From CAZLHO01 sp964559455 (lineage in GTDB: Bacteria > Krumholzibacteriota > Krumholzibacteriia > LZORAL124-64-63): DNA of 6,101 bases. The position numbers were made by a program, and so were the translations under genes. Below, in pieces: positions 1 to 6,012 of this stretch; positions within the stretch are counted from its first letter, which is position 1, and every line of letters starts with the position of its first letter. The stretch is taken from assembly GCA_964559455.1 (NCBI GenBank), contig CAZLHO010000103.1, positions 1 through 6,101 on the forward strand, read 5' to 3'. The notes under the pieces were generated by a model. It searched no databases. It saw nothing but the letters and a program-made list of their open reading frames with translations, and was not told where the DNA came from.

Positions 1-29
1 GCGCCGCGACGGATCGGGCGATGGGGCAT
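1..29 (-). CDS. Possible 5' end of a leftward gene, cut by the window edge
   Basis: An ATG at base 29 (minus strand) opens a frame that stays open to the window edge, with only nine complete codons (MPHRPIRRG). A GGAG lies on the same strand at 38-41, 8 nt before the ATG, and the extended -10 at 72-80 is correctly placed upstream. Promoter, ribosome binding site and start codon in order are the whole case. An alternative ATG at 37 abuts the GGAG and is less likely. Nothing can be said about function. Confidence 0.25.
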
Positions 30-71
30 GGGCTCATCTCCGGTGCGGGTTCCTGGGTTGTGCTGCGGACA

Positions 72-80
72 ATTATAACA
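72..80 (-). promoter_or_regulatory. Putative extended -10 promoter reading leftward
   Basis: On the minus strand the bases read TGTTATAAT, a perfect extended -10 (TGn followed by TATAAT). This is a conspicuous AT island in very GC-rich DNA. No good -35 is seen 16-18 nt upstream, which is tolerated for extended -10 promoters. A start of transcription would fall near base 65, about 35 nt before a Shine-Dalgarno and ATG (start at 29), so it probably drives a gene lying off the left edge. It sits just beyond the stop of the RRM gene. Called from motif only. Confidence 0.45.
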
Positions 81-121
81 CGCCCGGGGCGAGCGCGCAC
101 GGTCGGGGCGGAAGGGGCCCG

Positions 122-394
122 CTACCAGCGGGGGCGGGAGGGGGGCTCGGACCATTCGCTGGCCTCGCTCACCCGCAGCGTGCTCCCGTTGAAGTCCCGG
201 CCGTCCAGGGCCGAGATCGCCGCCTCGACGGTAGCGTCCTCCATCTCGACGAAGCCGAAGCCCCGGGGCAGGCCCGTCTCGCGGTCGCTGATCAGCTTGA
301 CGGCGTGGACCGGGCCGTGCAGGGCGAAGAGGCCCCGGATCTCGTCCACCGTGGCGGCCGGGGGCAGGTTGCCCACGTAGATCGTCTTGACCAT
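122..394 (-). CDS. Small single-RRM RNA-binding protein
   Basis: A 90-residue protein that is essentially one RNA recognition motif. RNP2 is IYVGNL at residues 5-10, with aromatic Y6. RNP1 is RGFGFVEM at 44-51, with F46 and F48 on the predicted RNA-binding sheet. The linker ISDRETGLP and the last strand STLRVSEA (71-78) complete the fold. Small RRM proteins of this kind in cyanobacteria and other bacteria bind single-stranded RNA in the cytoplasm and some are cold-induced; the target here is unknown. The tail (79-90) is short and lacks the glycine-rich extension some relatives carry. The ATG at 394 was chosen over longer extensions because RNP2 begins at residue 5 and GGGAGG lies 4 nt upstream. 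It is transcribed divergently from the operon starting at 569. No intrinsic terminator is evident after the stop. Confidence 0.95.
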   Translation of the reverse strand: MVKTIYVGNLPPAATVDEIRGLFALHGPVHAVKLISDRETGLPRGFGFVEMEDATVEAAISALDGRDFNGSTLRVSEASEWSEPPSRPRW

Positions 395-398
395 GACG

Positions 399-413
399 CC
401 TCCCTTCGGGCGG
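399..413 (-). promoter_or_regulatory. Hairpin overlapping the RRM gene's ribosome binding site
   Basis: In the leftward mRNA this reads CCGCCC-GAA-GGGAGG. The two arms are complementary except for one G/A mismatch, and the 3' arm is the whole Shine-Dalgarno (GGGAGG, bases 399-404). Folding would hide the ribosome binding site 4 nt before the ATG. Such a structure could make translation depend on temperature or on protein binding. In DNA this GC-rich, short hairpins also arise by chance, so a regulatory role is inference. Confidence 0.35.
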
Positions 414-441
414 CGGAATCGGGGGTCCGCCCGCGGGAATG

Positions 442-450
442 AGTCTAGCA
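442..450 (-). promoter_or_regulatory. Putative extended -10 promoter of the RRM gene
   Basis: The minus strand reads TGCTAGACT: TGn plus a hexamer matching TATAAT at four of six positions. It lies about 48 nt upstream of the RRM start codon, giving a leader of roughly 40 nt from a start near base 435. No convincing -35 is visible. Its position in the divergent intergenic region and its likeness to the TGn elements at 72-80 and 505-513 support the call. Confidence 0.35.
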
Positions 451-504
451 TGCGCCCGGCGGCGGCGGGAACCGCCGATTGCCCGTGCCCGTTCCGGGAA
501 GATA

Positions 505-513
505 TGCGATAAT
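505..513 (+). promoter_or_regulatory. Putative extended -10 promoter of the five-gene operon
   Basis: The plus strand reads TGCGATAAT: an extended TGn followed by GATAAT, five of six matches to TATAAT, within the most AT-rich stretch of the intergenic region. Transcription would start near base 520, about 50 nt before the M48-TerB start codon. No -35 consensus is present at normal spacing; a TTGCCC at 479-484 is too far away (23 nt). It lies about 55 nt from the divergent element at 442-450, so the two promoters could share a regulator. Confidence 0.4.
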
Positions 514-520
514 CCGCCCC

Positions 521-537
521 GGCCGCGCGGGGCGGCC
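521..537 (+). promoter_or_regulatory. GC-rich hairpin at the 5' end of the operon leader
   Basis: GGCCGC (521-526) and GCGGCC (532-537) form a perfect 6-bp stem with a 5-nt loop, placed at or just after the predicted transcription start and about 20 nt upstream of the Shine-Dalgarno at 556-560. It has no trailing T run, so it is not an intrinsic terminator. It might stabilise the 5' end of the mRNA. With this base composition it could also be fortuitous. Confidence 0.25.
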
Positions 538-568
538 CCGGTTTCCCGAGCGCACGGAGGAGACGACC

Positions 569-1879
569 ATGGCCCACGACTGGCAGGACATCCGCTATCG
601 GGGCGACGCCGCCGACGTGGCCGAGCTCTACGAGGCCTATCGGGTGGGCGACTACCTCGACACCTTCGAGGAGAACCGCCGCCGCCACGACATGGGCCTG
701 CGCGAGCGGCTCCTGAAGCACGGCATCCGCCTGACCGAGCGCCTCTCGCCGCGCATCTTCAACATCTTCAACGAGGTCAACACGGCCCTCGAACTCGAGG
801 CCAGCGCCGAGGTCTTCTGCCTGCCCGACCACGAGCTCAACGCCTTCGCCATGCTCGACGTGCGCGAGAACGAGACCCACTCGCTGATCGGGATCACCTC
901 GGGCGCGCTGGAGAAGCTCGAGGACAAGGAGATCGCCTTCGTGCTCGGCCACGAGATGGGGCACTTCCTCTTCGGTCACAACCGGCTGAACGCCCTGCTC
1001 TCGATGGACGAGAACAACCCCGGCCAGACCGTGCTGCCCCCCTTCGGCGAGAGCCTTTTCCTGCGCTGGCGCAAGAAGGCCGAGGTCAGCAGCGACCGGG
1101 CCGGCCTGATCGGCTGCCGGGATTTCTACGCCGCGGCGCGGGCTCTGCTCAAGGTGACCTTCGGTTTGAGCGATAAGAACCTGAACCTGGAGATCGACGA
1201 CCTGGTCGGCCAGATCGACGAGATCAGCGGCTCGCCGGAGATGATCGAGGCCACCTTCGCCTCGCATCCGCTGCTGCCGATCCGGCTGAAGGCGCTGGAG
1301 CTCTTCTGGCGCTCCGACCGCGCGCGGCGCAACGGCTGCTCAGGCGGGGACGAGGCCATGAGCGACGACGACCTGGAGGACCAGGTCGACCGGCTGATCC
1401 AGCTGACCCGGCGCCACCCGACGCGGCCGCTGCACGCCGCGATGATGAACGTGCTGGTGCTGGCCGGGGCCCTGGTGCTGGGCGCGGACGCGGACGTGAA
1501 CGACGAGGAGGTCAAGCTCCTGGTGCAGATCCTGCACAACGTCTTCACGGACGAGCCCGAGAAGATCATCGTCACCGACCGGGCGGTCGCCGAGCGCGAC
1601 CTGCCGGCCCAGGCGGCGGTGATCAACGCCGAGGGCGGCCTGCAGGAGAAGGCCTTCGTGCTGTCGAGCCTGGCCCAGGTGGCCATGGCCGACGGCGCCC
1701 TGATGGACGCCGAGTCGGCGGTGATCCTGAAGGTCGCGGAGCTGCTGGAGGTCCCGGAGAAGCAGGCCTACTCGATCATGGTCGGCGTGGTGCAGTCCGA
1801 GGGCTTCCAGACCGACGTCAAGCTGAACCGCATCGCCGGCCGCTTCCGGCGCTCGTTCCTGAAGGGCGCCGGCGGCTGA
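569..1879 (+). CDS. M48-family zinc metallopeptidase with C-terminal TerB-like domain
   Basis: A 436-residue protein with two modules. The N-terminal half is an M48-type peptidase: HEMGH at 128-132 gives two zinc ligands (H128, H132) and the catalytic E129. The segment AEVSSDRAGL (171-180) carries the likely third ligand E172 in the family's ExxxD pattern, and ASHPLLPIRL (231-240) matches the conserved SHP region. Residues about 279-432 resemble a TerB-like helical domain, with two acidic segments (DADVNDEE, 307-314; ADGALMDAE, 374-382) after hydrophobic helices; TerB-type domains are linked to metal binding and stress. There is no signal peptide, and the only hydrophobic stretch (294-306) fits a TerB helix, so a cytoplasmic location is likely, unlike membrane-anchored HtpX. 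The ATG at 569 was chosen because GGAGG (556-560) lies 8 nt upstream; a TTG at 479 lacks such support. The substrate is unknown. It is the first gene of the apparent operon, 21 nt before the cytidylyltransferase. Confidence 0.88.
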   Translation: MAHDWQDIRYRGDAADVAELYEAYRVGDYLDTFEENRRRHDMGLRERLLKHGIRLTERLSPRIFNIFNEVNTALELEASAEVFCLPDHELNAFAMLDVRENETHSLIGITSGALEKLEDKEIAFVLGHEMGHFLFGHNRLNALLSMDENNPGQTVLPPFGESLFLRWRKKAEVSSDRAGLIGCRDFYAAARALLKVTFGLSDKNLNLEIDDLVGQIDEISGSPEMIEATFASHPLLPIRLKALELFWRSDRARRNGCSGGDEAMSDDDLEDQVDRLIQLTRRHPTRPLHAAMMNVLVLAGALVLGADADVNDEEVKLLVQILHNVFTDEPEKIIVTDRAVAERDLPAQAAVINAEGGLQEKAFVLSSLAQVAMADGALMDAESAVILKVAELLEVPEKQAYSIMVGVVQSEGFQTDVKLNRIAGRFRRSFLKGAGG

Positions 1880-1900
1880 TTCCGGACGGGGGGATTTCCG

Positions 1901-2683
1901 TTGGACGAGAAGATCAAGGTCGCGATCCTGGCCGGGGGCAAGGGTTCGCGGCTGGCCGAGGAGACCGAGATCCGGCCCAAGCCGCTCGTCGAGATCGGCG
2001 GCCGGCCCATCCTCTGGCACATCATGAAGCAGTACGCCCACCACGGCTTCGCCGAGTTCGTGATCGCCCTGGGCTACAAGGGCGAGCAGATCAAGGGCTG
2101 GGTGCGCGACCACTGCGCGCTGGACGGCGACCTCACGCTGCGCACCGGCAGCGGCGAGATCATCAGCCGGAGCGGCGGCGACACCGACTGGACCGTCCAC
2201 CTGGTCGACACGGGCGTCGAGACCCAGACCGGCGGCCGGATCAAGCGCCTGCGCTCGTGGCTGGGCGAGCGCACCTTCATGCTGACCTGGGGCGACGGCG
2301 TGGCCGACGTCGACCTGGGCGCCCTGCTCGCCTTCCACCGCGCCCACGGCAGGCTGGCCACCCTGACCTCGGTGCGGCCGCCGGCCCGCTACGGCCACCT
2401 GGAATTCGACGGCGACCGGGTCTGCCGCTTCTCGGAGAAGCCCCAGACCGCCGAGGGCTGGATCAACGGCGCCTTCTTCGTGCTCGAGCCCGGCGTCTTC
2501 GACTACATCGACGGCGACGCCACGCAGTGGGAGAAGGAGCCGCTGGAGAACCTGGCCCGCGACGGCCAGCTCATGGCCTACCGCCACGAATCCTACTGGC
2601 AGTGCATGGACACCCTGCGCGAACGGCACCTGCTCGAGACGCTGTGGCGGGAGGGCCGCGCGCCCTGGAAGGTCTGGGACTGA
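1901..2683 (+). CDS. rfbF: Glucose-1-phosphate cytidylyltransferase
   Basis: A 260-residue nucleotidyltransferase, about the length of Salmonella RfbF (257 aa) and alike throughout. It makes CDP-glucose and pyrophosphate from CTP and glucose 1-phosphate, the entry step to CDP-linked deoxy and branched sugars. Visible signatures are the nucleotide-binding loop LAGGKGSRL (10-18), RPKPLVEIGG (25-34) with K27, LWHIMKQY (38-45), the metal/sugar-binding GDGVADVD (131-138), FSEKPQ (177-182), WINGAFFVL (187-195) and WQCMDTLRE (233-241). The PILWHIM and MDTLRE segments favour CTP-using RfbF over the dTTP-using RmlA family. The start is TTG: the upstream gene's TGA is in the same frame, and no ATG or GTG lies between it and the nucleotide-binding loop. 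A G-rich Shine-Dalgarno (1888-1894) is 6 nt upstream. The stop is 2 nt before the next gene, suggesting coupled translation. Confidence 0.95.
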   Translation: MDEKIKVAILAGGKGSRLAEETEIRPKPLVEIGGRPILWHIMKQYAHHGFAEFVIALGYKGEQIKGWVRDHCALDGDLTLRTGSGEIISRSGGDTDWTVHLVDTGVETQTGGRIKRLRSWLGERTFMLTWGDGVADVDLGALLAFHRAHGRLATLTSVRPPARYGHLEFDGDRVCRFSEKPQTAEGWINGAFFVLEPGVFDYIDGDATQWEKEPLENLARDGQLMAYRHESYWQCMDTLRERHLLETLWREGRAPWKVWD

Positions 2684-2685
2684 AG

Positions 2686-3723
2686 ATGCGCGTGCTCGTC
2701 ACCGGCCACCGCGGCTACATCGGCTCGCTGCTCGTCCCCCTGCTGCAGGACGCCGGGCACGACGTGCGCGGCCTGGACAGCGACCTCTACGCCGGCTGCA
2801 CCTTCGCCGGCGACCTGCCCGAGATTCCCTGGATCCGCAAGGACGTCCGCGACGTCGAGCGCGCCGACCTGGCCGACTGCGACGCCGTCGTCCACCTGGC
2901 GGGACTGTCGAACGATCCCCTGGGCGACCTCGATCCCGGCCTGACCGACGCCGTGAACCACGCGGCCTCGGTGCGCCTGGCCGAGTTGGCCCGCGACAGC
3001 GGCGTCGGGCGCTTCCTCTTCGCCTCGAGCTGCAGCAACTACGGCGCCGCCGGCGACGCGCTGCTGGACGAGTCGGCCGACTTCAACCCGGTCACCCCCT
3101 ACGGCCGCTCCAAGGTGGCCGTCGAGGGGGACGTGGCGCCGATGGCCGCGGACGACTTCTGCCCGGTCTTCCTGCGCGCCGGCACCGCTTTCGGCCGCTC
3201 GCCGCGGCTGCGCTTCGACCTGGTGCTGAACAACCTGACGGCCTGGGCCGCGGCCACCGGGCGCATCTACCTCAAGAGCGACGGGTCGCCCTGGCGGCCG
3301 GTGGTCCACGCCGAGGACATCGGCCGGGCCTACGTCGCCGCCCTGGCGGCGCCGGCGGACCGCGTGCGGGGACGGGCCTACAACGTGGGCCGGACCGACC
3401 AGAACTACCGGATCCGCGATCTGGCCGGGCTGGTCGAGGAGGCCGTGCCCGGCACCCGCATCGACTTCGCCCCCGACGCCGGTCCCGACGCCCGCAACTA
3501 CCGGGTGGACTGCGGCCGCATCGCCCGCGAGCTGCCCGACTTCCGGCCGCAGTGGGACGCCCGGCGCGGCGCCGCGGAGCTGGCCGCGGCCCTGGTCGGC
3601 AGCGGCGTCGCCGTCGAGGAGTTCGAGGGTCCCCGCTTCCAGCGCGTGGCCCACCTCAAGTCCCTGATCGCCGACGGCCGGCTGGGGGGGGACCTGCGCT
3701 GGCGGGACCCCGACGCCCGCTGA
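2686..3723 (+). CDS. NAD-dependent sugar epimerase/dehydratase (extended SDR)
   Basis: A 345-residue extended short-chain dehydrogenase/reductase, probably acting on a nucleotide sugar in the cytoplasm. The Rossmann motif TGHRGYIG (6-13) has G7, G10 and G13, and D31 after the second strand favours NAD(H). HLAGLSNDP (70-78) is the usual SDR loop. The active site is SSCSNYG (114-120) with Y139-x-x-x-K143 in YGRSK. LKSDGSPWRPVVHAEDIGRAY (196-216) and NVGRTDQNYRIRDLA (233-247) are typical of sugar-nucleotide members. The tail RFQRVAHLKSLI...LRW (317-339) recalls SDRs found beside sugar C-methyltransferases. It does not look like canonical CDP-glucose 4,6-dehydratase (RfbG). Whether it epimerises, dehydrates or reduces cannot be told from sequence. 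The ATG follows the rfbF stop by 2 nt with no strong Shine-Dalgarno of its own, pointing to translational coupling. Confidence 0.9.
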   Translation: MRVLVTGHRGYIGSLLVPLLQDAGHDVRGLDSDLYAGCTFAGDLPEIPWIRKDVRDVERADLADCDAVVHLAGLSNDPLGDLDPGLTDAVNHAASVRLAELARDSGVGRFLFASSCSNYGAAGDALLDESADFNPVTPYGRSKVAVEGDVAPMAADDFCPVFLRAGTAFGRSPRLRFDLVLNNLTAWAAATGRIYLKSDGSPWRPVVHAEDIGRAYVAALAAPADRVRGRAYNVGRTDQNYRIRDLAGLVEEAVPGTRIDFAPDAGPDARNYRVDCGRIARELPDFRPQWDARRGAAELAAALVGSGVAVEEFEGPRFQRVAHLKSLIADGRLGGDLRWRDPDAR

Positions 3724-3734
3724 TGCGAGGAGCC

Positions 3735-5000
3735 ATGTTCGCAATTCCGGACGGAGCCGCCTGCCGCTCCTGCGGCGGGGCCGACCTGACGCCGGTCCTG
3801 GACCTGGGCCGGCATCCCCTTTCCGACCGCCTGCGCAGCGAGGCGCAGCTGGCTGAACCGACGCCCCGCTATCCGCTGCAGGTCGTCTTCTGCGGCGCCT
3901 GCGGCCTGCTGCAGATCCTCGAGACGGTCGATCCCGCGGTCGTCTTCGGCGACGACTACCCCTACTTCTCCTCGGTCTCCGACGCCCTGGTCGCCCACGC
4001 CCGGGAGAACGTCGCGCGGCGGATCGCCGACCTCGACCTGGGCCCGGACAGCCTGGCGGTCGAGCTGGCCAGCAACGACGGCTACCTGCTGCAGCATTAC
4101 CGGGACCGCGGCGTGCCGGTGCTGGGGATCGACCCGGTGCCCGGGCCGGTCGCGGCGGCCGTGGCCCGCGGCATCCCGACCCGGCGGGAGTTCTTCACGC
4201 TGGAGCTGGCCGGGAAGCTGCGCGCCGAGGGCGTGGCCGCCGACGTGATCCACGCCAACAACGTGCTGGCCCACGTGGCCGACACCAACGGCTTCACGGC
4301 GGGGATCGCGCTGCTGCTCAAACCCGGCGGCGAGGCCGTGATCGAGGTTCCCTACGTGCGCGACCTGATCGCGAAGCGGGCCTTCGACACCATCTACCAC
4401 GAGCACCTCTGCTACTTCTCGGTGACGGCCCTGGACGCGCTCTTCCGCCGCCACGGCCTGCACCTGAACGAGGTCGAGCGGCTGGCCGTGCACGGCGGCT
4501 CGCTGCGCCTGCGCGTCGGCCGCGAGGATCGGCGCGGCGACTCGGTGCGCGGAATGCTGGCGGCGGAAAAGGCCGACGGACTGGACCGTCCCGGCCACTA
4601 CCTGGGCTTCGCGCGCGCGGTGGCGGCCCTGCGCGACGACCTGCTGCGGCTGCTGGGCGGGCTGAAGGACGAGGGGCGCCGCCTGGCGGCCTACGGAGCC
4701 GCGGCCAAGGGCAGCACCCTGCTCGAGTACTGCGGCATCGGTCCGGAGCTGCTGGACTTCGTCGTCGATCTCAACCCCCACAAGCAGGGCCTGTGGATGC
4801 CGGGACGCGACCTGCCCGTCCTGCCGCCGGCGGCGCTGCTGGAGCGGCGGCCCGACGACGTGCTGCTGCTGACCTGGAACTTCGCCGACGAGATCCTGGC
4901 CCAGCAGCGCGACTACCTGGCGGCCGGCGGCCGCTTCGTGGTGCCGGTGCCGGAGCCCCGGATCGTGGCCCATGGAAGCGGGGACGGCCATGGCGGCTGA
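3735..5000 (+). CDS. Sugar C-methyltransferase (TylC3/TcaB9-like, SAM-dependent)
   Basis: A 421-residue protein with the three-part architecture of nucleotide-sugar 3-C-methyltransferases: an N-terminal zinc module (C10-x2-C13 and C53-x2-C56), a central SAM-binding Rossmann domain (ELASNDGYLL, 110-119; GIDPV, 131-135), and a C-terminal domain with AYGAAAKGSTLLEY (319-332) and VDLNPHKQG (344-352). The catalytic segment TIYHEHLCYFS (219-229) keeps Y221, E223 and H224, and H180 is also present; these match positions recalled as active-site residues of TcaB9. Enzymes of this family transfer a methyl group from SAM to a carbon of a 4-keto deoxysugar nucleotide, giving a branched sugar. Length fits the family (about 410 aa). 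An alternative ATG at 3723 overlaps the previous stop as TGATG and would add four residues; 3735 was preferred because GAGGAG directly precedes it, though the spacing is short. The exact sugar is unknown. Confidence 0.92.
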   Translation: MFAIPDGAACRSCGGADLTPVLDLGRHPLSDRLRSEAQLAEPTPRYPLQVVFCGACGLLQILETVDPAVVFGDDYPYFSSVSDALVAHARENVARRIADLDLGPDSLAVELASNDGYLLQHYRDRGVPVLGIDPVPGPVAAAVARGIPTRREFFTLELAGKLRAEGVAADVIHANNVLAHVADTNGFTAGIALLLKPGGEAVIEVPYVRDLIAKRAFDTIYHEHLCYFSVTALDALFRRHGLHLNEVERLAVHGGSLRLRVGREDRRGDSVRGMLAAEKADGLDRPGHYLGFARAVAALRDDLLRLLGGLKDEGRRLAAYGAAAKGSTLLEYCGIGPELLDFVVDLNPHKQGLWMPGRDLPVLPPAALLERRPDDVLLLTWNFADEILAQQRDYLAAGGRFVVPVPEPRIVAHGSGDGHGG

Positions 5001-6012
5001 GGCGCGCTGTCCCGCCTGCGGCGCCGCGGCGTCGCGGATCTTCCACGAGGCCCGGTCAGTGCCCGCGAACAGCTGCCTGCTGCTGTCCACCGCCGCCGCG
5101 GCGCGGCGCTGCCCGCGCGGCGACCTGCGCCTGGCATTCTGCCGCGGCTGCGGCTTCGTCTGGAACGCCGCCTTCGACGCCGCCCGCACCCGCTACACCG
5201 GGCGCTACGAGGAGACCCAGGGCTTCTCGCCCGTCTTCCGCGCCTTCCACCAGGATCTGGCGCGGCGGCTGATCGCCCGCCGCGGGCTGCGGCGCCGCCG
5301 GATCCTGGAGATCGGCTGCGGCAAGGGCGATTTCCTGGCCCTGCTCTGCGAGCTGGGCGACAACACGGGCGTGGGCTACGACCCGGCCTACGCCCCGAGC
5401 CGCGGCTCCGACGCCGGCGGCCGCGCCGTCTACGTCCGCGCCTTCCTGACCCCGGAGACGCCGCCGCCGCCGGCCGACCTCGTCGTCTGCAAGATGACCC
5501 TGGAACACGTGCCCGACGTGGCCGCCTTCGTGGGCATGGCCCGCGCCGCGCTGGGCGACCGCCGGGACGCCGCCGCCTTCTTCATGGTGCCCGACGCCGC
5601 CCGCATCCTGCGCGACTGCGCCTGGGAGGACGTCTACCACGAGCACTGCTCCTACTTCGCCGCCGGGCCGCTGACGCGACTCTTCCGCGCCGCCGGCTTC
5701 CGGGTGCTGCGCGTCGGCGCCGAGTTCGACGGGCAATACCTGACGATCGAGGCGGCGCCGGCCGCGCGGCTCCGCCGCCCCGCGTCGCCCGAGGACCTGC
5801 CGGAGTTGACGCGCGCGGTCGCGTCCTTCCCGAAGCGGCTGGCCGCCTCGCGCGGGCGCTGGCGCCGCCGGCTGGCCGCCCTGTCCCGCGCCGGGCGCCG
5901 CGTCGTGCTGTGGGGCGGCGGCTCGAAGGCCGTGGCGTTCCTGGCGCTGGTCGACCGCCCGGGGGCCGTGGCCGCCGCGGTCGACGTCAACCCTGCTCGA
6001 CGGGCTCTATGA
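4990..6012 (+). CDS. Second zinc-binding SAM methyltransferase, C-terminus abnormal
   Basis: A 340-residue open frame with the same layout as the preceding methyltransferase but divergent sequence: zinc-binding cysteines C7-x2-C10 and C51-x2-C54, SAM motif LEIGCGKGDFL (106-116), LEHVPD (171-176), the active-site-like VYHEHCSYF (215-223), and the start of the C-terminal domain (VVLWGGGSKAVAFLAL, 305-320). It may methylate the same sugar at a second position or act on a different substrate. The ATG at 4990 overlaps the upstream gene by 11 nt and has GGGGA 5 nt upstream; an ATG at 4972 is also possible. The frame should continue after VDVNP (331-335), where the sister gene has VDLNPHKQG plus about 70 residues. 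Instead it ends five residues later, just where base composition changes. The stop at 6010-6012 is therefore probably not native, and the gene is likely truncated by a junction near 5992-6000. Confidence 0.82.
   Translation: MAAEARCPACGAAASRIFHEARSVPANSCLLLSTAAAARRCPRGDLRLAFCRGCGFVWNAAFDAARTRYTGRYEETQGFSPVFRAFHQDLARRLIARRGLRRRRILEIGCGKGDFLALLCELGDNTGVGYDPAYAPSRGSDAGGRAVYVRAFLTPETPPPPADLVVCKMTLEHVPDVAAFVGMARAALGDRRDAAAFFMVPDAARILRDCAWEDVYHEHCSYFAAGPLTRLFRAAGFRVLRVGAEFDGQYLTIEAAPAARLRRPASPEDLPELTRAVASFPKRLAASRGRWRRRLAALSRAGRRVVLWGGGSKAVAFLALVDRPGAVAAAVDVNPARRAL

Noticed and set aside
58..79. Rightward promoter using TTGTGC (58-63) and TATAAC (74-79)
   Set aside because: The spacing is only 10 nt, and no rightward gene follows until 569. 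The minus-strand reading gives a perfect extended -10 with a start codon correctly placed.
21..380. Plus-strand open frame of 119 residues opposite the RRM gene
   Set aside because: It is antisense to the clear RRM gene and has no recognisable domain or Shine-Dalgarno.
439..1176. Plus-strand open frame of about 245 residues overlapping the peptidase gene
   Set aside because: It is an alternate frame of the peptidase gene, rich in arginine, proline and glycine, without motifs or a good ribosome binding site.
395..1267. A long minus-strand frame that would extend the RRM protein to about 381 residues
   Set aside because: It runs antisense through the peptidase gene and its divergent promoter region. 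The RRM domain starts right after the ATG at 394, which has its own Shine-Dalgarno, and the extension has the low-complexity V/G/A/D-rich composition typical of an antisense shadow.
2257..2685. Upstream extension of the SDR gene into the cytidylyltransferase
   Set aside because: The extension is an out-of-frame shadow of rfbF. The Rossmann motif begins at the sixth residue after the ATG at 2686, as expected for the family.
1340..5736. Long antisense open frames at 1340-2629, 2593-3744, 3498-5189 and 5056-5736
   Set aside because: Each mirrors a well-supported plus-strand gene with recognisable motifs. Long antisense frames are expected when third positions are nearly all G or C, and none of their translations shows a known motif.
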